Below, in pieces: positions 46,069 to 54,193 of a DNA stretch of 64,000 bases (position 1 is its first letter; every line of letters starts with the position of its first letter). The DNA is from Psychromonas ingrahamii 37 (lineage in GTDB: Bacteria > Pseudomonadota > Gammaproteobacteria > Enterobacterales > Psychromonadaceae), in contig NC_008709.1 in assembly GCF_000015285.1 (NCBI RefSeq), forward strand, positions 1,922,001 to 1,986,000, written 5' to 3'. Made by a program: the position numbers and the translations under genes. The notes below the pieces were generated by a model. That model saw only the letters and a program-made list of their open reading frames with translations. It ran no database searches and was not told the DNA's origin.

Positions 46069-46629
46069 TTATCCCCAAGAACGAACATTACCCGTATCAA
46101 TGTGAACGAAATTACTTTTAGGATAGTAACCTACACCGCCCACTTTAAGGGATAATGCCGCTTTTTTAACTTCGATTAATGGTACACCTTCCAAACGAAA
46201 ATCAATTGCCCGGCCGAGCATATGCAGACTTTTTTTCGCCACGCCACCTGACTGAGCACTCAGCATTTTATTGGTCGCGGGAGAACGATAACCCGAAATT
46301 AATTGAACTTGACTATTAGAGCCAATGGTTTTTTGAATTGCCATTAAATGATCGAATAATCGCTTATCCATATTGATCGTTTCGTTGCGGCGAAAATCAC
46401 GACAGAAATGATTGATTTTTTTCATTTCACTGCGTTGATAATGCTTACCATCAAAATACTCAGTCAGTAATTCTTCACCCGTATGGAGGTTATTCAGGTT
46501 TAACTCTCTCGGATTGTTTTTAAATAAAGATGCAAATGAAGCAGAAGGGGCGCATATTGCGCCCAAGGTGACGATACCGGTTAATATTGCATGTCGACGA
46601 CTAAGATCAGTTTTTGGCATAGGACTCAA
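46069..46629 (-). CDS. mepK: MepK-type murein endopeptidase (YcbK, M15/DUF882), Tat-exported
   Basis: The 186-residue protein begins with a Tat signal (SRRHAILTGIVTLGAICAPS) and has the zinc peptidase M15_3 motifs LISGYRSPATNKMLSAQSG, SLHMLGRAIDFRLEG (H and D ligands) and SNFVHIDTGNVRSWG (final H). In E. coli MepK cleaves D,D- and L,D-crosslinks in peptidoglycan. It is co-oriented with and downstream of ldtD, the same pairing as in E. coli ycbB-ycbK. The start is ATG 46629 or the fourth-codon ATG. Active-site residues are present. Confidence 0.92.
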   Translation of the reverse strand: MSPMPKTDLSRRHAILTGIVTLGAICAPSASFASLFKNNPRELNLNNLHTGEELLTEYFDGKHYQRSEMKKINHFCRDFRRNETINMDKRLFDHLMAIQKTIGSNSQVQLISGYRSPATNKMLSAQSGGVAKKSLHMLGRAIDFRLEGVPLIEVKKAALSLKVGGVGYYPKSNFVHIDTGNVRSWG

Positions 46630-46807
46630 CAGTAGAAAAGGAACAAATAGACAAGCGAACAGATGAAACTACTGATTTTTTATACTACCGTCAAATTTTA
46701 AAAACGGCATAAACGCTGATAAATATATTTTCAGTGGTTAGTTATTGAACAGTAAACAGTTTTTTATTTTCAAAAAAAAATAATTTTTAGTCAAATTTAA
46801 AGCGTTT

Positions 46808-48349
46808 TTATTTGTCGTAGTGATAAATATCATTTCTAAACTGTGTAAAGCCAAACTGATCCACCCAGACAGTCCGATAGACGCTATAAACCGTGATTTT
46901 TTTCTTTAAACTTACGCTGCTAGTTTCTGGAACATTATGATGTATGTTGTAACGCTCAAGCGGATAGCCTGATTTATCCATTAAAAACAGTGCAAATTGT
47001 TCTGCTTTTTGCACGCGTATGCAGCCTGAACTGAATGCCCTATCTTGTTTTTCAAATAAATTTTTTGCAGGTGTATCGTGGAGGTAAATGGAATTGTTGT
47101 TAGGGGTATTAAATTTATATAAACCAAGCGCATTATTTTCCCCTGATTTTTGGCGTAATCGATAAGGAAAGTTATGGACAGTGATTAATTTCCAGTTAAT
47201 TGTCTCTGCATCTATCACCTTTTGACTTTGATAATTTTCAATAATTTCATAACTATGGCGGCTGAGGTAATTTATGTCCAATAACACCTTAGGCAGAATA
47301 TCTTCACGCATTATGATCGTTGGTACATTCCATCTAGGGTTGAATACGATGGCATTAAGTTGGGCTGAAAAAAGCGGGGTTTTTCGCTTTGTTTGACCCA
47401 CTATGACCTTACTTTCAAATATTTTTTGATCTTCTTCCCAATACTCCATTGTATAGTCCGGGATATTAATGATTACTTTTCTGGTATTATCCATTGTCCA
47501 TAATTGCTGCCTGAGAATGTTTAAGGCCATTAAGCGGACCCGTTCCTGGCGGCTGATATTAAGCCAATATAGGGTGTTTTTTCCTATAATACCGTCGGGC
47601 TCTAAACCATGGCGAATTTGAAATGAACGTATTATTTCTCCAAGTTTCTGGCTGTACCCTTGATGGTTTTCTAACTCAATTTGCTGTTTTTCTTGTGAAG
47701 ATAGTTCACCCGATATTTCTAATCGAGACAGAAGCACTTTTTTTTGTGCAAGCGAATCCCCTATTTTAGCAAATTCAGTTAACTTTACCGCGTCAAAAAT
47801 TTGAACCGGTTTATTTTTCAGTTTTAATATATTTTGATAGAGCTGGGATTGTTGTGCAGATATCGGCGACAACCTTTGTAAATAGCGCAATCTTATTTGA
47901 GGGGAACCTGTATTAAAAAATGCGTCGATAGATTCTTTTGAAGGTGCCTTTAAGCTATTTTTGATTCTCTCTCCAAATAACCAATAAGTTACTTTGTCGG
48001 GTATTTGTTCATGGTAGGACAGATAAAATAGCAATAAATCCGATGCTAGCCGTTCATAGAGCAGCCAATTTTTTTGCTCTTTTGCATTTTTTAATGCCTG
48101 ATAGGAATAAAATAAATCATCACTAATATCAGCAAAAACAATTAATGATATCTGTTTTTCAAATTCGTCTCGAAGGGCAGGTTCTCCCCAAAAAAAATTG
48201 TCCGGGTGCTGTTGATAGATGGCTGTGATTAAGGTCGGATATTTCAGGTTGAGCTTCGGATTAACAAGCTCAGCGCGCAAAGGTACACTCATTATTTGCC
48301 ATAGTAGAGACAATAGGAGAGCCGTTTTACACCAACGCATTATATTCAT
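46808..48349 (-). CDS. ldtD: L,D-transpeptidase LdtD (YcbB)
   Basis: The 513-residue exported enzyme has a signal segment (ALLLSLLWQIMSVPLRA), a large scaffold domain, a peptidoglycan-binding domain (RSFQIRHGLEPDGIIGKNTL) and a YkuD catalytic domain with IYLHDTPAKNLF and the nucleophile cysteine in FSSGCIRVQ. It forms meso-DAP to meso-DAP crosslinks in the periplasm. The ATG at 48349 has GGAG six bases upstream, a better start than the GTG at 48361. Paired with mepK downstream. Confidence 0.94.
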   Translation of the reverse strand: MNIMRWCKTALLLSLLWQIMSVPLRAELVNPKLNLKYPTLITAIYQQHPDNFFWGEPALRDEFEKQISLIVFADISDDLFYSYQALKNAKEQKNWLLYERLASDLLLFYLSYHEQIPDKVTYWLFGERIKNSLKAPSKESIDAFFNTGSPQIRLRYLQRLSPISAQQSQLYQNILKLKNKPVQIFDAVKLTEFAKIGDSLAQKKVLLSRLEISGELSSQEKQQIELENHQGYSQKLGEIIRSFQIRHGLEPDGIIGKNTLYWLNISRQERVRLMALNILRQQLWTMDNTRKVIINIPDYTMEYWEEDQKIFESKVIVGQTKRKTPLFSAQLNAIVFNPRWNVPTIIMREDILPKVLLDINYLSRHSYEIIENYQSQKVIDAETINWKLITVHNFPYRLRQKSGENNALGLYKFNTPNNNSIYLHDTPAKNLFEKQDRAFSSGCIRVQKAEQFALFLMDKSGYPLERYNIHHNVPETSSVSLKKKITVYSVYRTVWVDQFGFTQFRNDIYHYDK

Positions 48350-48911
48350 TAAGTTCTCCACAAAATACCCTGTGCTTTAGCGTAGGGATGAATAGCGGGG
48401 GAGTGCAAAGTACTCCTTAAACCACTTTAAAGTAATAGTGGGCTGGCAGTTTTTTACCAGCACTGTGTAAATTAACGGTTAAAACCCTTACGGAAAGCAA
48501 ATTCTCGTCTCCACCGTATTGCGTAGGATTCGCTTTTTAGTTGTCCAATTTTTCCGACTTTCTGTCGACTAGATAATGACAGATTTGTCATTATAGTCAC
48601 TCACAACATAGCGACTAATCGCATGTTTACAGTATAATTCTATAAATGTGGTATTCCAACGTGCCTATTTCTGTCTTATTTTTTGCATACTGCTTACCAT
48701 CTCCAGTATCTAGTCTGGTCAACTAAGAATCCCACTTTAGTGGGGTAGTTGATATTGCTCCTTATCGTGAAAACTACATTAAAGTATGAGTATTAAGTTA
48801 ATTCATGTGACTCAAATTATTATAAAATAAAGACACCGAGGTGAGCGGATCTTTTATAGTATAATAGATGTATCCTTTTATGCGCGCGCATTAAGCTTGA
48901 GTGGTAGTTAA
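48350..48911. other. Intergenic stretch with several hairpins
   Basis: There is no gene in this 560-base stretch between ldtD and pspC, both on the minus strand. It holds three inverted repeats. ATAATGACA/TGTCATTAT with loop GATT lies at 48573-48594. A two-tier hairpin TCAACTA..CCCACT/AGTGGG..TAGTTGA lies at 48719-48752, a shape like the ends of IS200/IS605 elements. A weaker one lies near 48437-48466 (GCTGG/CCAGC). No T-run marks a plain terminator. Confidence 0.5.
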
Positions 48912-49322
48912 CTACTTGGTTTTATTATTTTTATTTTTATTTTTAAATTCACGATTTATTTTGTATTCTAATGAGGTTACATAGTCTTCCATCTGCTCAA
49001 TATTTTTCTGCATTTTATCTAATTCAATGCTGATATCTTCTAATATTTGCTGTGCAGAATCACCTGTCTGCCAAGCTTTCTTTTTTACCTTATGCTTTTT
49101 ATAGGCATTTTGTTGCCACTGTTGCTTTTCCGGCATTTCATCTAGCGTAAAATAAGCCACAATATAGATGAGAAACACAATAAATCCTGCGGTAAATAAA
49201 AAGGCTGATACCACTAATAACCGGACAAACCATACTTCAATCTCAAAATACTCTGCTATTCCGGCGCATACACCTCCTAACTTGGCATTTTTAGGATCAC
49301 GATGGAGTCTTTTCTTATTCAT
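48912..49322 (-). CDS. pspC: Phage-shock protein C (PspC domain)
   Basis: This 136-residue membrane protein has the PspC domain: KRLHRDPKNAKLGGVCAGIA then EYFEIEVWFVRLL and a membrane helix (AGFIVFLIYIVAYFTL). A basic, coiled-coil C-terminal half follows (DISIELDKMQKNIEQMEDYV). PspC senses secretin mislocalisation or envelope stress and, with PspB, recruits PspA. Its ATG overlaps the pspB stop by four bases. pspA and pspF are not next to it. Confidence 0.92.
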   Translation of the reverse strand: MNKKRLHRDPKNAKLGGVCAGIAEYFEIEVWFVRLLVVSAFLFTAGFIVFLIYIVAYFTLDEMPEKQQWQQNAYKKHKVKKKAWQTGDSAQQILEDISIELDKMQKNIEQMEDYVTSLEYKINREFKNKNKNNKTK

Positions 49323-49540
49323 TTATTTCTCCATTGCGGTGCTTCTTTATCAAGAATTTCTTCTAATGAAGCTATCCGCTGCTGCATCTCTTCAGTACGA
49401 TTCACAAGGGATTGTAAATTTTCTTGATCAACAGCGGACAAGCCTTTGCCAGTCTCTTTTTTACTGCGGTAATACAGGAATAACCAGAGCGGTGCGACAA
49501 AGATAAAAAAGATACTTAATGGTGTTGCAATATAATTCAT
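49319..49540 (-). CDS. pspB: Phage-shock protein B
   Basis: The 73-residue protein has one N-terminal membrane helix (ATPLSIFFIFVAPLWLFLYY) followed by a charged coiled coil (VNRTEEMQQRIASLEEILD) ending in APQWRNK, typical of PspB. It acts with PspC in the inner membrane. The normal first gene pspA is missing upstream, where only 300 AT-rich bases separate pspB from a divergent gene. I found no sigma-54 GG/GC pair there. Overlap with pspC indicates coupling. Confidence 0.93.
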   Translation of the reverse strand: MNYIATPLSIFFIFVAPLWLFLYYRSKKETGKGLSAVDQENLQSLVNRTEEMQQRIASLEEILDKEAPQWRNK

Positions 49541-49841
49541 AGAAATTCCTTAATAAATTTAAATAAAATTGTTATTTTTTAATCTGTTAATACAGGCAGT
49601 TTTAATTTCTGGTTTGTAACATATTATGTCACCTATTTTTTATTTCCTACAACACTGCACGCTTAAAAGCAAGTGTTACAATGTTTCTATAAAAACTTTT
49701 TAATTAAAGCGGATCTGTTCAAGTAACATTAATAAGAATATGGATATATTCGGTGATTTAGTCTCTAATTGTTTGATGTTTTTTTAAATAAAATTCAAGT
49801 CAAAGCTATCTTTCTCTTTATTGTATCGTCGCGGAGTTATT

Positions 49842-50138
49842 ATGACCAAGTCATTAAATCAAGTCGTCGTCAGTTATCAAGATTTGTGCTCTAAGGGGCT
49901 GATAAGTGATCTTAAACAAGCTGCTTTATGCGAGGTTAAAACGCTATGCCGTTTATCTTGCAATAATTGCCCAAATGTCTGTGTCGATATCAATTTAAAA
50001 AAAGTATCTTTTGTCGGTCTGCAACCTGACTCTCTGATTATTAAGTACACTGAAAACGAAGATCTTGATATACATATGAGTGGAGAGCATATTATTGTCT
50101 GGCTTGATAAACATGATTTAGACTACAAACTGTCTTAG
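49842..50138 (+). CDS. Cysteine-cluster small protein, unknown
   Basis: The 98-residue protein starts at ATG 49842 with GGAG six bases upstream; the frame is open seven codons further up. It carries the cluster LCEVKTLCRLSC then NNCPNVCVD, five or six cysteines within about 20 residues, which could bind a metal or Fe-S centre. The second half is a compact alpha/beta pattern (LIIKYTENEDLDIHM, HIIVWLDKHDLDYKL). There is no signal peptide, so it is cytoplasmic. I do not recognise the family. Confidence 0.65.
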   Translation: MTKSLNQVVVSYQDLCSKGLISDLKQAALCEVKTLCRLSCNNCPNVCVDINLKKVSFVGLQPDSLIIKYTENEDLDIHMSGEHIIVWLDKHDLDYKLS

Positions 50139-50365
50139 TTTTTTAATGGGTGCCCTAGATGTTGGACAATCGCTGAGATAAACGTACATGTTTATAAACC
50201 TCTCTAGCCGCTTTAGTTTTCCCAAAAAACGCAATGCTATTGTGTTATAACCATTCTGATGCGGTTCACAAAGTGAAGAATAACAGAATCAAATCAATCA
50301 TAAAGACTGAAACCGAGTTTTATATCTGACTCGTATTTATTTTAACCCACATAAAGGAATAGAAA

Positions 50366-50410
50366 ATGAGTGGATTTGGTATTACAATCCATGTTGTTTT
50401 TAATAATTGA
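50366..50410 (+). other. Possible 14-codon upstream ORF before the parvulin gene
   Basis: ATG 50366 has AAGGA eight bases upstream and encodes [14 protein letters not shown] before TGA at 50408. The stop lies in the ribosome site of the parvulin gene (TTGAGGTAAGT), so translation of the two could be coupled. No other evidence of function. Confidence 0.3.
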
Positions 50411-50417
50411 GGTAAGT

Positions 50418-50696
50418 ATGGCGGGAACAGCAGCTGCTTTGCACATTTTAGTGAAGCATAAAGAAAAAGCGGATGAGATCCTTTTGCAGTTAAAAAAAGG
50501 CGCTAAATTCCAAATATTAGCGAAGAAATACTCAACTTGTCCATCGGGTAAAAAAGGTGGCGATCTCGGTGAATTTAAAAAAGGTCAGATGGTGCCTGCC
50601 TTTGACAAGGTGGCTTTTACTGGCGAAATATTAACCCCGCATTTAGTTAAAACCAAGTTTGGTTGGCATGTAATAAAGGTGTTATATCGTACTTAG
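50418..50696 (+). CDS. ppiC: Parvulin-type peptidyl-prolyl isomerase PpiC
   Basis: This 92-residue single-domain parvulin contains [20 protein letters not shown], the [20 protein letters not shown] core, [17 protein letters not shown] and [13 protein letters not shown]. All the usual histidine and hydrophobic active-site positions are there. It speeds cis/trans proline isomerisation in the cytoplasm. GAGG lies five bases before ATG 50418. An upstream in-frame extension to 50370 lacks family similarity. Its stop lies within a long convergent hairpin shared with the next gene. Confidence 0.95.
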   Translation: MAGTAAALHILVKHKEKADEILLQLKKGAKFQILAKKYSTCPSGKKGGDLGEFKKGQMVPAFDKVAFTGEILTPHLVKTKFGWHVIKVLYRT

Positions 50697-50737
50697 TAAT
50701 AATTAGATTTTAACACCGTTAAAATCTAATTATTACT
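50695..50737. terminator. Perfect 20-bp hairpin between convergent ppiC and HAD genes
   Basis: AGTAATAATTAGATTTTAAC and its exact complement flank a 3-base loop (ACC). The stem contains the stop codons of both convergent genes, one in each arm. It is AT-rich and suits a bidirectional terminator. Confidence 0.8.
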
Positions 50738-51493
50738 CTGATCCGATAAAGCATAGTCCACGGCGTCGACAATTGAGTTAAATGTCAGATGGGCAGCGCT
50801 GATTTTATGCTCATCGCCTGTTTGGTATTTTCCCGTACGCACCAATCCGGCAAGCAGCCCGGCATTTATTGCACCCTCAATATCACCATAGATATCATCG
50901 CCAATCATCAAAACTTGATCTGCACTCAAACCCGTTGATGCAAGCGCTTGTAGAAAAAAATCTTTGCTGGGTTTTCCTATGATAATGGCTTGCGTTAATG
51001 CCGCAAACTCAATGGCTTTTATAAAGGGCCCTGCATCTAACAGGAGCTGACCCTCTAATTTAAAATAACGATTATAGCCAATACCGACTAGCACTGCGCC
51101 TTGCTGGCATAATTGAAAGGCGCGATTTAACTTATCATAACAAAAATTTTGCTCAGCATCTCCAATCACAACCGCATTAGGCATTGCCTGAAGCAAATCA
51201 GCGAATTCACTTTTGATATTGTGATGAATAAGACAATAGGGGCGAAGTTTTTTTTCTTGCAGCCACGCATGCACAGCAACAGGGGCAGTAAAGAGCTCTT
51301 TTTTTTGCAGATCAAACCCTAAATTTTGCAGATCAGTTAACAGCTGAGTACGGGTTCTGCGAGAGGTATTCGTTACAAAACGTAATTGTAATTGGCTCGC
51401 TCTGGCCTTTTTAATGGCCGCGACGGCGCCGGGAATAACGTTGTGACCTTCATACAATACGCCGCTTAAATCAATAAAAAGGGCTTTTAACAT
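50726..51493 (-). CDS. HAD-family hydrolase, LHPP/HDHD2 type
   Basis: The 255-residue HAD subfamily IIA protein has the first motif LFIDLSGVLYEG: the nucleophile Asp is present and the second Asp is Ser, exactly as in LHPP/HDHD2-type phosphatases. Further motifs are RFVTNTSRR, IIIGKPSKDFFLQAL and MIGDDIYGDIEGA. LHPP-type enzymes act on inorganic pyrophosphate or phospho-amino acids, but the bacterial substrate is unknown. ATG 51493 has GGAG nine bases upstream and is preferred over the one two codons earlier. Confidence 0.85.
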   Translation of the reverse strand: MLKALFIDLSGVLYEGHNVIPGAVAAIKKARASQLQLRFVTNTSRRTRTQLLTDLQNLGFDLQKKELFTAPVAVHAWLQEKKLRPYCLIHHNIKSEFADLLQAMPNAVVIGDAEQNFCYDKLNRAFQLCQQGAVLVGIGYNRYFKLEGQLLLDAGPFIKAIEFAALTQAIIIGKPSKDFFLQALASTGLSADQVLMIGDDIYGDIEGAINAGLLAGLVRTGKYQTGDEHKISAAHLTFNSIVDAVDYALSDQSNN

Positions 51494-51836
51494 AACCATT
51501 CACTCCCCGTTGAGACTCTGTCTAGAGTATAGAATAAAGCCTTATTTTGAATACAACACTTTTTTTGTGTAGGGTCTACACCCCTATTTAGTGCTTGATG
51601 ACGGCACAAAAAGTCCCTAGTTATCGTGTCAATCTTTATCTTTAATCGAAGTTATTAAACAGTCATTATTTAACTGATATTTATATTTTAAGCGGTTTAT
51701 TGATTTTTTTATAAAAAATAGTTGTTTGTGATATTTATTTGATGCGCGCGGGTAAATTTTACGTAATAATTGTTTCATAATTAATACAATAAGTTGTGTC
51801 ATTTAAGTTCTTTTATAGATAGATTTTGGTACCCAG
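51494..51836. other. Divergent promoter region
   Basis: An AT-rich 340-base gap between the HAD gene (minus) and the serine hydrolase gene (plus). No gene is seen. It presumably holds both promoters; no regulator site could be identified. Confidence 0.5.
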
Positions 51837-53144
51837 ATGCTGTCTTTATTGGGTTATAGGGTGATGGCAGGCTTATATTTTGATAAACTGTTTTTTTTTG
51901 CAAAATCACCATTAGGGATGTTTTTGAAACATATAATAGTTTTTTTTTTGACACTGCTTTTTTTAAGTACAATAGTACCTGTCTCCGCTAAATCAACCCC
52001 TCCTTCAAAAATAGAAATTGAGTTCAATAAGCTGTTTAAGCGGGCTATGCGTGTGAATCACATTCCCGGTGCCACTTATGCCATTGTGCGAGGCGATCGC
52101 GTGTCGACAATTAAAGCCTATGGAGTACGTGGACAAAAGAATAACAAAGCGATCGATAAAGATACCTCTTTTAGATTGGCCTCGGTATCAAAAACATTTT
52201 CCGCTGAGTTGGCAGCGCTGATGATCGAAAAAAAATCATTTGCTTGGAACGATTCTATTGTCGATTATATTCCTGAATTTAAGCTTAAGCAGGCAGGTCA
52301 AGCCGAAGCTATTACCATCAAGCATGTGCTAAGCCACAGCAGCGGATTAATGCCCAATGCCTTTGATGGTTATTTAAAAGGTGGTTTTCAATTTAGCCAT
52401 ATTATATCAAAATTTGAAGCTTTAGAGCCTTATTGTTCACCTGGGGCATGTTACGGTTATCAGAATGTACTGTTTAGTTTTATAGCCGAAGTGTTTAAAC
52501 GCAGTACAGGTAAAGCATACGCTGAATTGATGCAACAGATGATTTTTTCCCCCTTAGCAATGAACAATGCCAGTGTCGGTTTTGATGCTTATAAAAATAC
52601 CACTAATAAAGCCTACCCTCATGTTAAAGTCAGCCGTAACGGGCCTTGGCATCAAGTAAAAATAAAACCAGATTTCTACAAAGTCGAGGCTGCAGCTGGT
52701 ATCAATGCCAGCATTACGGATATGAGTAAATGGTTGCTTGCGCAGTTGGGGCATACGCCAGAGGTAATTTCGGCGCATTTATTAGAGACAGTAAGGGAGC
52801 CTGTCGTTAGCACAGAGAAAGATGTAAAAAGTCGCACCTGGAAGGGCATCATTGATGATGCCCATTATGGTATTGGCTGGCGTGTTTACCAATATAATGA
52901 GGACATATTATATTTTCACAGTGGCTGGGTTGAAGGTTTTCGAGCGGTAATTGCCTATTCAAAAGATAAGCAGATAGGGTTAGTTATATTGGCTAATGCT
53001 GAATCACGCAGTATTGATAAATTAACGGTGGATTTCTGGCGTTTGTTACTTAAAGAGCCTTCGGTTAAGGAAACCCTATTAGTGAAGGATATTAAACCGG
53101 TTAAGGCAAACCGATCAGTGAAGGATATTAAATCGTCTTTCTAA
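51837..53144 (+). CDS. Class C beta-lactamase-fold serine hydrolase, exported
   Basis: The protein (up to 435 residues) has the penicillin-binding/beta-lactamase class C motifs: SVSK in FRLASVSKTFSAELA (nucleophile serine), YQN in GACYGYQNVLFSF, and HSG in DILYFHSGWVEGFRA. A strong hydrophobic segment (HIIVFFLTLLFLSTIVPVSA) near residues 32-51 ends in a plausible signal cleavage site, so a start at ATG 51864 or 51918 may be the true one. Family members include esterases, D-aminopeptidases and EstB-like enzymes, and the substrate cannot be told. The C-terminus has a short repeated segment (VKDIKPVKANRSVKDIKS). Confidence 0.85.
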   Translation: MLSLLGYRVMAGLYFDKLFFFAKSPLGMFLKHIIVFFLTLLFLSTIVPVSAKSTPPSKIEIEFNKLFKRAMRVNHIPGATYAIVRGDRVSTIKAYGVRGQKNNKAIDKDTSFRLASVSKTFSAELAALMIEKKSFAWNDSIVDYIPEFKLKQAGQAEAITIKHVLSHSSGLMPNAFDGYLKGGFQFSHIISKFEALEPYCSPGACYGYQNVLFSFIAEVFKRSTGKAYAELMQQMIFSPLAMNNASVGFDAYKNTTNKAYPHVKVSRNGPWHQVKIKPDFYKVEAAAGINASITDMSKWLLAQLGHTPEVISAHLLETVREPVVSTEKDVKSRTWKGIIDDAHYGIGWRVYQYNEDILYFHSGWVEGFRAVIAYSKDKQIGLVILANAESRSIDKLTVDFWRLLLKEPSVKETLLVKDIKPVKANRSVKDIKSSF

Positions 53145-53331
53145 TAAAATACTGATGGCAGTCAACGCTTCAGGCTATCTCACCAACTAGTTATTTATTA
53201 TATTTTTTTAAGATAGATCGGCTTATAAATATTTTATATGAAATGACATTTCATCTTTTATTGCCGTTTTACTTTTTTTTACTGAATTCTTATGTACAGT
53301 GCTAAATTCTATTTTTTGAATAAGGTTTGTC

Positions 53332-53916
53332 ATGCAAAAAACATTATTACGGGGAATATTAAATCTATTACCCTTGGCAGTGTCGGTGTGGTTATGTTGG
53401 TCTATTACCGTGGCGCTCGATGATATGGGGCATGCTGTTTTAACCTTAATTGGCCTGGGTAATCAGTGGACAGGCAGTGGTTTTATCCTTATTTTTTGTT
53501 TGTTACTGGTGGCCGGCGTGGCCTTTAGCGTCAGCCCAATCATTTGGTTGTATCAAAAGCTTGAGAAACAGATATTACGTTTCCCCTTTTTTAGAACTAT
53601 TTATACCTCGATCAAGGATTTAGCATCGCTGGCAGGCAGTGACGGATCAAAAGCCCAAAAACGTCAGACAGTGCTGTTTAAACAAAGCAATGGCACTTTT
53701 ATTATTGGCTTTGTGACCTCTGAAAGTATCCCGAAGGCCGTGAATGATGCTTTACCTAACGATCAATGGGTGCCTGTTTTGATTCAAATGAGTTATCAGG
53801 TAGCAGGAATCACTTCACTGGTCAAACGTAGCGATCTTATTTATGTTGACTGGCCTTTTGAAGACGCCATGCGTTTTATGTTAACCGCAGGCATTTCGCC
53901 AGCAAAGCCGAAATAG
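53332..53916 (+). CDS. DUF502-family membrane protein
   Basis: The 194-residue protein has two membrane segments (NLLPLAVSVWLCWSITVAL; GFILIFCLLLVAGVAFSV), then the DUF502 core FPFFRTIYTSIKDLASLAGS and TVLFKQSNGTFIIGFVTSES. The function is unknown. Its ribosome site is a weak AAGG ten bases before the ATG. Transcription ends at the bidirectional hairpin at 54097-54131, shared with convergent metG. Confidence 0.88.
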   Translation: MQKTLLRGILNLLPLAVSVWLCWSITVALDDMGHAVLTLIGLGNQWTGSGFILIFCLLLVAGVAFSVSPIIWLYQKLEKQILRFPFFRTIYTSIKDLASLAGSDGSKAQKRQTVLFKQSNGTFIIGFVTSESIPKAVNDALPNDQWVPVLIQMSYQVAGITSLVKRSDLIYVDWPFEDAMRFMLTAGISPAKPK

Positions 53917-54096
53917 CGTTGTCATACGTGAGAAGGGAATAACCCTTTGTAAGTGTTCAAGAGTTACGCTTTTTTCCTGCATTCGCGCAACACTCTGAAT
54001 CTTCAAGTAGTTTAGGTATAGATTAATAAAGAGCTAAAATTAATAATGACAGTTACCTGTTTTCTGGACCCTTTAAAGATAAAACATTTAAAATAA

Positions 54097-54131
54097 AAAA
54101 GCCCCAAACAATTAATATGTTTAGGGCTTTT
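54097..54131. terminator. Bidirectional terminator, DUF502 gene/metG
   Basis: AAAAGCCC-C-AAAC pairs with GTTT-A-GGGCTTTT, with one C/A mismatch and a nine-base loop. A/T runs flank both sides, so it can terminate in both directions. Confidence 0.85.
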
Positions 54132-54193
54132 ACATTTTTTTTCGGCTTTAACTGACAAGCATTATTTTGCTAAAAACGAAATGGGCCTAAGAC

